A stretch of DNA of 33,074 bases from Donghicola sp036139795 (GCA_036139795.1 JAYZYX010000337.1:1-33074); one strand, 5' to 3'; positions 1-8,190 are shown, counted from the stretch's first letter. Notes: generated by a model from the letters alone, not told the origin. Program-made: numbers and translations.

Positions 1-31
1 AACGCCTGCCCCGTCAAAAGGGGCAGGCGTT
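1..31 (-). terminator. Perfect 12-bp hairpin after the Rieske gene
   Basis: Positions 1-12 and 20-31 are perfect inverted complements around a 7-nt loop (13-19). The hairpin starts 5 nt beyond the stop codon of the minus-strand Rieske gene, where an intrinsic terminator would be expected. The tract that would carry the U-run on the minus strand lies outside the window, so it cannot be checked. On the plus strand the hairpin is followed by TTTTC, so it may work in both directions. Confidence 0.7.
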
Positions 32-36
32 TTCAT

Positions 37-423
37 TTAGGCGATCACGATGTCACCGGCCGGTGTCTGCTGCACCGGCCCGGGGTCCAGCGCACAAACG
101 GACCCCGGTCCTTCAACCCCAAGCCCCGTGCGCAGATCGAACCCCGCCTCATGGACCGAGCAGCGCAGCAGCGCCCCATCGGCCGAGATCACCTGATCGC
201 TGCGATAGTCCAGCGGCAGGAACTGGTGCGGGCAGGCGTTTACATAGGCCACCAACAGGCCGGTCTGGCGGGCCAGCAGGATCGGGAACCCCGCCAGATC
301 CACCGAGAAACTGCCCCCTTCGGGCACATCGCTGGCGCGGCAAACGAAAGACCCCCCGACTGGCGCCGAGGGGTATGCTTGCCAGTTGCCGGACCGGTCA
401 GGTCCGCTCTGGTCTGTGGTCAT
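37..423 (-). CDS. Rieske [2Fe-2S] domain protein (128 aa)
   Basis: A small soluble protein made of a single Rieske fold. The two ligand pairs are visible: C64-P-H66 and, 21 residues on, C88-S-V-H91, the spacing expected of a ferredoxin-type Rieske domain that passes electrons or is a stand-alone subunit. There is no signal peptide or membrane anchor, so it should be cytoplasmic. The start codon lies only 3 nt after the stop of the 4-hydroxyphenylpyruvate dioxygenase gene, so the two are almost certainly co-transcribed and translationally coupled. A role linked to aromatic amino acid degradation is inferred from this position only; the homogentisate pathway as usually described has no Rieske component. 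No partner oxygenase large subunit is present in the window. Confidence 0.85.
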   Translation of the reverse strand: MTTDQSGPDRSGNWQAYPSAPVGGSFVCRASDVPEGGSFSVDLAGFPILLARQTGLLVAYVNACPHQFLPLDYRSDQVISADGALLRCSVHEAGFDLRTGLGVEGPGSVCALDPGPVQQTPAGDIVIA

Positions 424-426
424 GGA

Positions 427-1533
427 TCAGGCCTCGACCTTCAAAACACCGCGCTCGATCTGGTCGGCCTCGATGGACTCGAACAGGGCCTTGAAGTTCC
501 CCTCGCCAAAGCCATCATCGCCTTTGCGCTGGATGAACTCGAAGAAGATCGGCCCGATCACGGTTTTCGAGAAGATTTGCAGCAGAACGCGGGTTGTGCC
601 GCCATCCACCACACCTTCGCCGTCAATCAGGATGCCGTGTTTCATCATCCGGTCCAGCGGTTCGCGATGGCCCTGCACGCGGCGGTGGGACATCTGGTAG
701 TAGGTGGCGGGCGGGGCGGGCATGAACTCGATCCCGTTGGCGGAAATCTCGTCGACCGAGTCATAGATGTTCTCGGTAGCCACCGCGATATGCTGGATGC
801 CTTCGCCCTTGTATTCGCGCAGATATTCCTCGATCTGGCTGTTCTCATCGGCGCTTTCGTTGATCGGAATGCGGATTTTGCCATCGGGCGAGGTCAGCGC
901 CCGCGAAAACAGGCCCGTCTGCTTGCCCTTGATGTCGAAATACCGGATTTCGCGGAAGTTGAAGGCCTTGGCGTAGAAGTCATACCACGTGGACATGTTC
1001 CCGCGCTGAACGTTGTGGGTCAGGTGGTCCAGATAGTAAAAGCCCGCGCCCTTGGGTTTGGGGTTCACCTCACCCAGCCACTGGAAATCGCGCGAATAGC
1101 ACGACTGGCCCGCGCCATAGGTGTCGATGAAATACAGCAGCGAGCCGCCGATCCCGATCACCGCAGGCGCATCCAGCGTCTTGTCATCGCCGGTGTATTC
1201 CTTGGCGCCATAGTCCAGCGCGCATTTCAGTGCGTGCTGCGCATCCACCACGCGCCATGCCATCGCAGGGGCGCAGGGGCCGTGATCGGCCACAAAACGC
1301 GCTGCATGGGTGTCGGGTTCGCGGTTGACGATATAGTTCACATCCCCCTGACGGTACAAAGAGATGTCCTTGGTCTTGTGACGCGCCACTTCCTGAAAGC
1401 CCATCTGTTCGAACAAGGCTTCCAGCTTGCCAGCCTCGGGGTGTGCGAATTCCACGAATTCGAACCCGTCGGTTCCGGCCACGTTCAATTCATCGATTTT
1501 CGCTTTTGGCGCATCGTGTGGAAAAGGACCCAT
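427..1533 (-). CDS. hpd: 4-hydroxyphenylpyruvate dioxygenase (368 aa)
   Basis: Converts 4-hydroxyphenylpyruvate to homogentisate in tyrosine and phenylalanine breakdown; a cytoplasmic Fe(II) enzyme. The 2-His-1-Glu iron site is visible: H170 in LDHLTHNV, H248 in GIQHIAV and E332 in FFEFIQRKGDDGFGEGNF, the last stretch being a hallmark of the family. Two vicinal-oxygen-chelate halves are present and the length is normal. I chose the ATG at 1533 because GGGAGGAG lies just upstream of it; an ATG six codons earlier would put that ribosome binding site inside the gene. The Rieske gene follows after 3 nt. The homogentisate dioxygenase and later genes of the pathway are not in the window. Confidence 0.96.
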   Translation of the reverse strand: MGPFPHDAPKAKIDELNVAGTDGFEFVEFAHPEAGKLEALFEQMGFQEVARHKTKDISLYRQGDVNYIVNREPDTHAARFVADHGPCAPAMAWRVVDAQHALKCALDYGAKEYTGDDKTLDAPAVIGIGGSLLYFIDTYGAGQSCYSRDFQWLGEVNPKPKGAGFYYLDHLTHNVQRGNMSTWYDFYAKAFNFREIRYFDIKGKQTGLFSRALTSPDGKIRIPINESADENSQIEEYLREYKGEGIQHIAVATENIYDSVDEISANGIEFMPAPPATYYQMSHRRVQGHREPLDRMMKHGILIDGEGVVDGGTTRVLLQIFSKTVIGPIFFEFIQRKGDDGFGEGNFKALFESIEADQIERGVLKVEA

Positions 1534-1629
1534 GGTCTCCTCCCTAATCATGCGTGGCTCACGTGCCCTCCACGCCTATATGATTACCCGGCCCGCGGGC
1601 TTTATGCGGGCTCAGGGTAGCGCCGATCG

Positions 1630-1659
1630 TTTCAAATGAAAAGAATTTAATTTCAAATG
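1630..1659. promoter_or_regulatory. Two TTTCAAATG direct repeats upstream of hpd
   Basis: TTTCAAATG occurs at 1630-1638 and again at 1651-1659, 21 bp apart (two helical turns), about 100 bp upstream of the hpd start in an AT-rich gap. The spacing puts both copies on the same face of the helix, as in many operators. No regulator gene adjoins it, so the binding protein is unknown. Confidence 0.4.
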
Positions 1660-1682
1660 CAACGTTCTTGGTTTTCGAAGGC

Positions 1683-2948
1683 TCAAGCCCCCTCAAGCAG
1701 CCATTTCCGGATGGGCACGATGTCATAGGCGATGGGCCAAGTGTTGACGTGGCCCGCTGCCCCGCCGGTGTCTGCGCCTTCGGGGATCACGCTGCCTTTG
1801 ACCAAAGCCACATAGTTCACGTTCGCCCCTTCCGCGATCAGATCGTCAAAAGCGAACTGGAACTGGTCTGCCGACCAGCGCCCGTCCCAGACCGCGCGGG
1901 CCACTTTCGCCCCATGGCTTTCCAGCGCCGCTGTGATGGCGTTCTGACCGGGGAAGGCCTTGGCGTCATCCTCGGACACCAGAATAAATAGGCGATTGCC
2001 AGCCATCGGTGCGACCAATGCAGGATCCCACTGACAAGCGACCAGAAAGCTGGCGGCGAAAAAGTCGGGATACTTGATGTTCATCGCAATCGACAACATC
2101 CCGCCCCCCGACTGGCCGGTGGTATATAGGCGCGCGGGGTCAATGCTGAATTCTTGCGTCAAAGCGGTGATCAGGTTCAGCGTGGTATCCAGCATGGATG
2201 AGGTCCGGCTGCTGTCATCCGTCACGATCTCGGCAAACTGGGGGGCCAGAACAAAGGCGGGGCGCTGCGCCTGATCCTCGTCCGAGGCCCAAGAGACCGC
2301 GCCCAACCCCTGTTTTAACGTGGCCAAGGGATTGCTGCTGCTATTGCCCGCGTCATGCATGAAATTCACCAGCGGATAGGACTTGGCAGAGTCATAACCT
2401 GCGGGAATGAACAGGTTATAGGGCAGGGTATCGCCGGTTTTGGAGTCCTCCCAGACGCGCTGCTGGAACTGATCCACGATCAGGTTGACCACCTCGCTTG
2501 TGGTGAATTCCGTGCCTTGGGTCGCGACACTGGCTTCAGGCGAGGCCCATTGAGGCGCCGACTCCATCGGATCACCGACAGACCACTGGGGCCGTCCGCC
2601 CGCAGGCCGTTCTTGCGCGATTTTCAGCACAGCGCCCGTATCCTCGGGCGACAGGGCGATTATGACCACCGGTCCCGCATCCGCCCGATCCGCTGGATCG
2701 ACGGAACTGGCGGGATAGACGTCCGTCACAGTGCGCCCCTCAACGGTAAAGGCGCTGGGGTCCAGATCGCTGGCCGTTACGGGGGCCGCGTAAGTCAGCG
2801 CAATGGCGATGAACCGCTGCCCGTCCCCGTAGACCTTGGTGATGGCGGTGGCCTTCTGTGGCGTATTTTCTGCGGCTAAGACTGGGGTGGTCAGGGTCAA
2901 GCTGCCAAGGGCGGCAAGAGAAGCGGTGAACGTGCGGCGGGTGATCAT
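1683..2948 (-). CDS. Exported alpha/beta hydrolase, predicted peptidase/esterase type (421 aa)
   Basis: The N-terminus reads MITRRTFTAS followed by a hydrophobic stretch ending in VLAA, a Tat-like signal peptide, so export to the periplasm is expected. Residues of about 40-150 form a beta-rich N-terminal domain, followed by an alpha/beta hydrolase domain with the nucleophile elbow GQSGGG (S280), preceded by a strand with the oxyanion region PLVNFMHDAG. The C-terminal AAGHVNTW carries the likely catalytic histidine. The layout resembles the predicted peptidases related to polyhydroxybutyrate depolymerases (COG4099 type). The substrate cannot be told from the sequence. The start at 2948 was chosen over an upstream extension because of AAAGG just before it and the signal peptide right after. 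It lies 70 nt behind the solute-binding-like gene on the same strand. Confidence 0.8.
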   Translation of the reverse strand: MITRRTFTASLAALGSLTLTTPVLAAENTPQKATAITKVYGDGQRFIAIALTYAAPVTASDLDPSAFTVEGRTVTDVYPASSVDPADRADAGPVVIIALSPEDTGAVLKIAQERPAGGRPQWSVGDPMESAPQWASPEASVATQGTEFTTSEVVNLIVDQFQQRVWEDSKTGDTLPYNLFIPAGYDSAKSYPLVNFMHDAGNSSSNPLATLKQGLGAVSWASDEDQAQRPAFVLAPQFAEIVTDDSSRTSSMLDTTLNLITALTQEFSIDPARLYTTGQSGGGMLSIAMNIKYPDFFAASFLVACQWDPALVAPMAGNRLFILVSEDDAKAFPGQNAITAALESHGAKVARAVWDGRWSADQFQFAFDDLIAEGANVNYVALVKGSVIPEGADTGGAAGHVNTWPIAYDIVPIRKWLLEGA

Positions 2949-3018
2949 AGGCGGGCCTTTTCTGCGTGACTTCACAGGGTCATACGCAGGCAAAGGCCCG
3001 CTCCGTCGAGATGGGGGC

Positions 3019-3738
3019 TTAGTCCGGAACCACCGCGCTTTGTCGGCTGACGCCGTGGGCCTCCAGAATGTCGCCCACCCCGCCATTCGCGGCCAGTCGG
3101 CCCAGAAAAGCCCGTAGGTGGGCCGCCGCCTGCGGGCGGCCCTTCACGATGGCCATCGCCTGGCGGATTTCCATGAATGGCGGGCGCAATGTTCGCGCAC
3201 CGGGGCGCAAGGCGGCCTCGGCGTCCATCACATCGCCAATGCCCGCCGCTGCGCTGATCTGGCCTGCGTCCAGCGCGGCCAGCATGGCGTAGATGTCGGG
3301 GAAAATCACCAGATGTTCGGCCCCTTCTTTGCGCTGCAAGGTCAGCGAATAGGCCGAGCCCTCAACCGTGCCCACAGGCGCGCCCAAGGCAACCAGTTCG
3401 TCCGAGGTTTCAGCCGTGCAGTCGGGACCGGCCAGATAGCGCCCTTCGATGCGGACGTAAGGATGGGTGAAGTCCAGCACCTCGGCCCGCTTGGGGTCCA
3501 CGGCCAGAAAACACACGTCCCATGCGCCCGTAGTGGCGCTGTCCGAGACATCCACCGCCCGCTCATATTCCACGAACTTTACGGGCAGCGACAGGTCTGC
3601 CCCAAGCGCCCGCGCCAGATCGACCGAGATCCCCTGCGGGCTGCCGTCTGCCGCGCGGCTCACCAGAATCCGGTTCCCGTGGTTCAGGGCAACGCGCAGG
3701 GTGCCGGTCGGGGCGTATTCGGTTGTCAGGCTGTGCAT
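3019..3738 (-). CDS. Family-3 solute-binding-like protein without signal peptide (239 aa)
   Basis: Matches the fold of family 3 periplasmic binding proteins of amino-acid ABC transporters: GTLRVALNHGNRI at the start of lobe 1, GISVDLARALGADL, the ligand-contact region WDVCFLAVDPKRAEVLDFTHPY, and AAAGIGDVMDAEAAL in lobe 2. Unlike normal members it begins directly with the mature domain and shows no signal peptide or lipobox, and no permease or ATPase gene is next to it. GGAG sits 8-9 nt before the ATG, so a missed upstream leader is unlikely; the upstream 140 nt do not encode one in frame. It may be a cytoplasmic sensor or enzyme (cyclohexadienyl dehydratase uses this fold), or a decayed transporter part. 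Confidence 0.8.
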   Translation of the reverse strand: MHSLTTEYAPTGTLRVALNHGNRILVSRAADGSPQGISVDLARALGADLSLPVKFVEYERAVDVSDSATTGAWDVCFLAVDPKRAEVLDFTHPYVRIEGRYLAGPDCTAETSDELVALGAPVGTVEGSAYSLTLQRKEGAEHLVIFPDIYAMLAALDAGQISAAAGIGDVMDAEAALRPGARTLRPPFMEIRQAMAIVKGRPQAAAHLRAFLGRLAANGGVGDILEAHGVSRQSAVVPD

Positions 3739-3876
3739 AGGGTTCTCCGATAGGTGGGAATTTCCCCAACTATTGGTTTAATGCATTCAGAAATGCAATA
3801 TGCAATCCACCCCACCGCACAGGCAGCCGAAATCACCCCGCAAACGGGCTGTGTCGCAGGTCATCGGATGTGAAGG

Positions 3877-4797
3877 TTACTCGGCCTCCGAGCCTTGGCG
3901 CGAGCCGGAGGTCCAATCCCAGACCACCGGCGATTTGCGCTTCAATGCGCCTGATAGATGGCGGCGCATGAAATACGAGGCCTCGGCGATCTCGCCCCGC
4001 TCAAGCAATTCGATCAGTTCCAGATGTTCGGTGCATTGCACGGTCAGGCGTTCGCGATCCACGCGCGATCGGTATTCCATCAGGCGCCGCATCCGGTTCA
4101 CCCGTTCCAGTGCGGTCACAAAAAACGGGTTGTGAGACATCTGGCAGATGATCTCGTGGAAGTTGGCCCCGTTATCCAGGAGGCGCTCGACCGGAGTTGT
4201 GGCGATGTCGCTTTCCAGCATCTTCGACTGGATGCGCTTTTGTTCTTCCAGCGCCTCGCGGTTGATTTCAAAGCCGGGTTCCAGCAGCGCGGCGGGTTCA
4301 ATCGCCATGCGGAAACGGTAAATCTCGTCAAAGGCTTCAGCGTTTTTGGCCACGGGCAGCAGGCGCCAGCCATAACCCTCTTTGCGTTCGGCCCATCCTT
4401 CGCGGGCGGCGCGGGCCAGCATCTCGGTCAGGCGGGCCTTGGTCCAATCGTATTTCTGGCGCAGGGTCTGTTCGGTTACCACCTCTGGAAGGCGATCGGT
4501 CAGCCAATCCTCGGCGAACTGCTGGTAGTCGCTGCTATCGGTGCCAAAGTTTCCGGCCGCCTCTTCGATGGCGTCCTTGGGAATGTTTTGTGATACGAAA
4601 TAGCCCCGATTGGGGAAATGTTCAAGAAAACCAATCTCTTGTAAATGGACCAAAGCATCACGAACCGGCGTGCGCGAGACCTGATAACGGTCCGCGATCT
4701 GCTGGGTCCGCACGTGGCTGCCAGTGGCCAGATCGCCGTTCAAAATATCCTGAACAACGCGGTTCGAGATGCGATTGGCAAGCTCGCTGGTGGTCAT
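3877..4797 (-). CDS. GntR-family regulator with FCD domain and an inserted second winged-helix-like segment (306 aa)
   Basis: Residues about 1-70 are a GntR winged helix (IADRYQVSRTPVRDALVHLQEIGFLEHFPNRGYFV). Residues about 95-150 look like a second winged-helix unit (VTEQTLRQKYDWTKARLTEMLARAAREGWAERKEGYGWRL), and the rest is an all-helical FCD ligand domain with the histidines of its metal site in FHEIICQMSH and CTEHLELIELLERGE. FCD regulators usually bind carboxylic or sugar acids; most are about 220-250 aa, so the extra segment accounts for the length here. It is divergent from tctC, with 288 nt between the two starts, and so is the likely regulator of the tct-otnK-otnC operon. GAGG lies 9 nt before the ATG. 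Confidence 0.9.
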   Translation of the reverse strand: MTTSELANRISNRVVQDILNGDLATGSHVRTQQIADRYQVSRTPVRDALVHLQEIGFLEHFPNRGYFVSQNIPKDAIEEAAGNFGTDSSDYQQFAEDWLTDRLPEVVTEQTLRQKYDWTKARLTEMLARAAREGWAERKEGYGWRLLPVAKNAEAFDEIYRFRMAIEPAALLEPGFEINREALEEQKRIQSKMLESDIATTPVERLLDNGANFHEIICQMSHNPFFVTALERVNRMRRLMEYRSRVDRERLTVQCTEHLELIELLERGEIAEASYFMRRHLSGALKRKSPVVWDWTSGSRQGSEAE

Positions 4798-5085
4798 TTG
4801 GCAGCCCTCATTGGTCGTCGGTCGAGTCGCTTAGTTGTGGCAACCAAACCGTATCCAGACAAGCAAAAATGCCCGAAATCCATTCGATTGCATTTGGTTT
4901 TGCCTGTTCCAGAGCTGACGTAAGGTAAGACTAAGGCCCTGTTTTAACAGGGTTATCTTAACTCTTTCGCAACCAAAATTGCATCTATACGAATTAAAAA
5001 CCACATTCCCTATTGGCTTTGAGTGCACCAAAGTGCAATAAATGGCGGCGCGGGGCAAACCCGCCTCGTTCAGGGAGGAACTTTC
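4798..5085. promoter_or_regulatory. Divergent regulatory region between the FCD regulator and tctC
   Basis: AT-rich relative to its surroundings, it must hold both promoters. Visible symmetric elements: CCCTGTT-TT-AACAGGG at 4937-4952, flanked by TAAGGTAAG and the near-mirror TTATCTTA; TGCAC-CAAA-GTGCA at 5024-5037; GCAACCAAA at 4840-4848 and again at 4969-4977, with a looser inverted copy around 4893-4903. One or more of these is a plausible operator for the adjacent regulator. I could not place -35/-10 boxes with confidence. Confidence 0.5.
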
Positions 5086-6069
5086 ATGACATTCAAAACC
5101 ACCTTCGCCGCCGCTGCTGTGATGATGACGGCACTGTTGCCGGTTGGCGCGCAGGCGGAATTCAAGGCCGAGAACCCCCAATGCATCGCACCCTCGAACC
5201 CGGGTGGCGGCTGGGACTACATCTGCCGGACCACTGCGAAATACCTGTTCGATCTGAAGCTGATCGATGATGCCATGCAGGTCACCAACATGAGCGGTGG
5301 CGGCGGCGGTGTGGCCTTTGCCCATGTCACCAAAGAGCGGAACGAGGATAACAACCTGATCGTCGCCGCCTCGATGAGCACCAGCGCACGTATCGCGCAG
5401 GGCATCTATGAAGGCGCAACCAAGGAAAGCGTTCATTGGCTGGCGACCTTCGGCGCGGAATACGGGGCCATCGCGGTGGATGCGGACAGCGAATACCAGT
5501 CGCTGACCGACATTATGGACGCGATCAAGGCAGACCCCCGTTCGGTCGGCATCGCGGGCGGCTCGTCCGTGGGTGGGTACGACCACATCAAGCCGATGCT
5601 GGTGGCGCAGGCCGCTGGGGTCGAGGATGTGACCAAGCTGAAATACGTGGCCTTCTCGGGCGGCGGCGAGGCGATGACCGGCCTGCTGTCGGGCTCGGTT
5701 CAGGCGCTGTCGGGCGATCTGTCGGAAATGCTGGGGTTCCTTGAATCCGGTGATATCCGCATCGTCGCCATCCTGTCGCCGGAGCGTCTGTCCGGCCATC
5801 CCGATATCCCCACCGCGAAAGAGCAGGGCTATGACGTGATCGGCGCGAACTGGCGCGGTCTCTACATGCCTGCCGGTGCCTCGGATGAGGCAAAAGAGTT
5901 CTGGAAGAACGCGATCCAGACCATGACGGAATCCGATGCATTCCAAGCGGACCTGAAGGCCGCCTCGATCGAGCCCTTCAACAACTTTGGCGCGGATATG
6001 GACGCTTATGCGGCCAAAACCATCGAGGACGTGCGCACGCTGTCCAAAGAAATCGGCATCATCCAGTGA
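5086..6069 (+). CDS. tctC: TctC-family periplasmic binding protein of a tripartite tricarboxylate transporter (327 aa)
   Basis: Solute receptor of a TTT transporter; binds a carboxylic acid in the periplasm and hands it to TctAB. A Sec signal peptide ends at AQAEF (about residue 25), followed by NPGGGWDYICRTTAKYL, the typical ligand-loop region of the family, and a second lobe with SSVGGYDHIKPML and FSGGGEAMTGLLSG. The ATG at 5086 was chosen because of CAGGGAGGAA 6 nt upstream and because it begins the signal peptide; an in-frame start 63 nt earlier has no ribosome binding site. First gene of the operon, followed by tctB after 50 nt. The real substrate may be citrate-like or any other acid, since this family is very broad. 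Confidence 0.93.
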   Translation: MTFKTTFAAAAVMMTALLPVGAQAEFKAENPQCIAPSNPGGGWDYICRTTAKYLFDLKLIDDAMQVTNMSGGGGGVAFAHVTKERNEDNNLIVAASMSTSARIAQGIYEGATKESVHWLATFGAEYGAIAVDADSEYQSLTDIMDAIKADPRSVGIAGGSSVGGYDHIKPMLVAQAAGVEDVTKLKYVAFSGGGEAMTGLLSGSVQALSGDLSEMLGFLESGDIRIVAILSPERLSGHPDIPTAKEQGYDVIGANWRGLYMPAGASDEAKEFWKNAIQTMTESDAFQADLKAASIEPFNNFGADMDAYAAKTIEDVRTLSKEIGIIQ

Positions 6070-6119
6070 CGAAACAGGGGGCGGCCCTGTGCCGCCCCCG
6101 CACACTCCGGGAGACCCTT

Positions 6120-6551
6120 ATGAGTGACCGAATATTCGGCGCGGTCGGTTTGGCCCTTGGTATCTTTTACCTATGGGCCGCGACGATCATCCCCGACAGT
6201 TTCATGAGCGATGTGGTCGGCCCCCGTGCCTTTCCCTACATCGTGGGCGCGATCATCTGCATCTGCGCCATCATCTTTCTGATCCTTCCCGATCCCGATC
6301 CGGTCTGGCCCGCGTTCCGTGATCTGGCCGAGATCATCTTCGCCGGTGCGGTGATGTTCCTTTACGGTTGGGCGCTGTCGCCTGCGGGCTTTGTGGTGCC
6401 GACCGTCTTTGCCACCGCCTATCTGACATGGCGTCTTGGCACGCCGCCGTTGTGGTCCCTTGTGACGGGGGTTGCGACCTCGGTCGGGATTTATGTTGTC
6501 TTTCATCTTGTGCTTGGCCTGTCGCTGGCCAAAGGCCCGTGGGGGTTCTGA
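6120..6551 (+). CDS. tctB: TctB-family small membrane subunit of the TTT transporter (143 aa)
   Basis: A four-helix inner-membrane protein, the small subunit that works with TctA. Hydrophobic segments lie at about residues 5-22, 37-56, 68-85 and 115-135, and VGPRAFPYIVG between the first two is characteristic of TctB. The start at 6120 follows GGGAGACCCTT; an earlier in-frame start would overlap the tctC stop and add a proline- and arginine-rich tail unlike the family. The next gene, tctA, begins 3 nt after its stop, so coupling is likely. Confidence 0.92.
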   Translation: MSDRIFGAVGLALGIFYLWAATIIPDSFMSDVVGPRAFPYIVGAIICICAIIFLILPDPDPVWPAFRDLAEIIFAGAVMFLYGWALSPAGFVVPTVFATAYLTWRLGTPPLWSLVTGVATSVGIYVVFHLVLGLSLAKGPWGF

Positions 6552-6554
6552 GAT

Positions 6555-8093
6555 ATGGAAATGCTATCCAACCTAGGCGACGGCTTCCTGATCGCGATGA
6601 CGTGGCAGAACCTGTTGCTGGCGCTGATGGGCTGTTTCCTTGGCACCTTGATGGGCGCGCTGCCCGGTCTGGGGCCAGCCAATGGCGTGGCGATCCTGAT
6701 CCCGATTGCGTTTTCGCTGGGGCTGGGGCCGACGGCCTCTCTGATCCTGCTGACCAGCGTCTACTATGGCGCGATGTACGGGGGGCGGATCAGTTCGATC
6801 CTGCTGAATATTCCGGGTGACGAGCCCGCGATGATGACCTGTCTGGACGGCTATCCGATGGCGAAACAGGGCCTCGCGGGCGAGGCGCTGACCCTTTCCG
6901 GCATCGCCTCATTCGTGGGTGCGTTCTTTGCCACATGGGGTCTGGTGCTGCTGGCCCCGCAGCTGGTGAAAATCGCGCTGCTGTTTGGCCCTGCGGAATA
7001 CTTTGTGCTGTTCACGCTGGCTTTCGCGACCCTTGGGGGGATTTCCTCGACCAATCAGGCAAAGTCGGCCTTTGCGGCGGCGCTGGGTCTGGGGATTGCC
7101 ATGATCGGCAGCGACAGCCAGACCGGATCGCAGCGGTTCACCTTCGGGGAAATCCACCTCTACGACGGGATCGACTTTCTGATCGCGATCGTTGGCCTCT
7201 TTGCCCTGTCCGAAGTGTTCATTTTCCTTGAACATCACAAAGGCGGCGCGGTGGGCAATTCCGGCGCGATGAAGATCGGCCGTATCATGCCCGATTGGCC
7301 GATGGTCCGCCGCTGTATCCCCACAATGGGCCGCGGGACAGTGATCGGCTTTATCGCCGGTGTGCTGCCGGGGGCAGGGGCGTCTTTGGGATCGTTTCTT
7401 GCCTATTCGGTGGAACGTTCGACCGTGGACCCCGACAACAAAACCTTCGGCAAGGGCGATCCCCGCGGTGTGGCAGCCCCCGAGGCGGGCAACAACGCGG
7501 CCTCTGGCGGGGCGCTGGTGCCGATGCTTGCGCTGGGTGTGCCCGGATCGGGAACCACGGCGGTTCTGCTGGCAGTGCTGCTGCAACTGAACATCACCCC
7601 CGGCCCGCTGCTGTTCCAGAAGAACCCCGATATCGTCTGGGGTCTGATCGCGGCGCTATTCATTGGCAACGTCATGCTGCTGCTGATGAATATCCCGATG
7701 GTGGGTCTGTTCACCCGCGTCCTGCTGGTGCCGACGCGCATCCTGATGCCTGTGGTGGCGATGATCTCCTTCGTGGGCATCTACTCGATCACCGGTTCGA
7801 CCTTTGACGTGATGCTGATGGTGGGCTTTGGCCTGATGGGCTGGGTGCTGCGCAAGCTGGACGTGCCGATGGTGCCGATCATCCTTGGCATCCTTCTGGG
7901 CAATGAGATGGAGGTCAACATGCGCCGCGCCATGACGATCTCTGACGGGGACTGGTCGATCTTTGTCGGCTCGCCTCTGGCAATCGTCCTGTGGGTTGTC
8001 GCGATTGCAGGCTTTCTGGCGCCCATCGTGGTGGGCCGTGTTCTGGGCCGCAAGCAGGCGGCGCTGTCCGACGAGATCGTGGAAGGCGACTGA
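6555..8093 (+). CDS. tctA: TctA-family large permease subunit of the TTT transporter (512 aa)
   Basis: The large transport subunit, with about 11-12 hydrophobic segments and the usual length of around 500 aa. Family signatures are clear: GALPGLGPANGVAILIPI near residue 36, SVYYGAMYGGRISSILLNIPG near residue 75, GVLPGAGASLGSF in the second half and EAGNNAASGGALVPMLALG-VPGSGTTAVLL, which together form the two inverted halves of the transporter. It follows tctB directly. With TctC and TctB it makes a complete proton- or sodium-coupled uptake system for a carboxylate. Confidence 0.95.
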   Translation: MEMLSNLGDGFLIAMTWQNLLLALMGCFLGTLMGALPGLGPANGVAILIPIAFSLGLGPTASLILLTSVYYGAMYGGRISSILLNIPGDEPAMMTCLDGYPMAKQGLAGEALTLSGIASFVGAFFATWGLVLLAPQLVKIALLFGPAEYFVLFTLAFATLGGISSTNQAKSAFAAALGLGIAMIGSDSQTGSQRFTFGEIHLYDGIDFLIAIVGLFALSEVFIFLEHHKGGAVGNSGAMKIGRIMPDWPMVRRCIPTMGRGTVIGFIAGVLPGAGASLGSFLAYSVERSTVDPDNKTFGKGDPRGVAAPEAGNNAASGGALVPMLALGVPGSGTTAVLLAVLLQLNITPGPLLFQKNPDIVWGLIAALFIGNVMLLLMNIPMVGLFTRVLLVPTRILMPVVAMISFVGIYSITGSTFDVMLMVGFGLMGWVLRKLDVPMVPIILGILLGNEMEVNMRRAMTISDGDWSIFVGSPLAIVLWVVAIAGFLAPIVVGRVLGRKQAALSDEIVEGD

Positions 8094-8111
8094 TTTTTCT
8101 TGAAAACCGCT

Positions 8112-8132
8112 GTCCGGCAGGTGCTGCCGGAC
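8112..8132 (+). other. Intercistronic stem-loop after tctA
   Basis: GTCCGGCAG (8112-8120) and CTGCCGGAC (8124-8132) pair perfectly around a 3-nt loop. No T-run follows at once (GGCCCCCATTTT), so it is more likely an mRNA-stabilising or partially attenuating element that separates the membrane genes from the enzyme genes than a full terminator. Confidence 0.5.
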
Positions 8133-8190
8133 GGCCCCCATTTTCCCGCCGCAGCAAACGTGCTGCCGGCGAACGCGACAGGAGACTCTT

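Noticed and set aside
151..1620. A 489-codon open frame on the plus strand opposite hpd
   Set aside because: It is antisense to a clear HPPD gene with all iron ligands. The frame is long because GC-rich codon bias keeps stops out of the opposite strand, and its protein looks like no family.
3892..3915. CCTCCG/CGGAGG inverted repeat near the end of the FCD regulator gene
   Set aside because: It lies inside the coding sequence, has a 6-bp stem with a long loop and no T-run; likely chance in GC-rich DNA.
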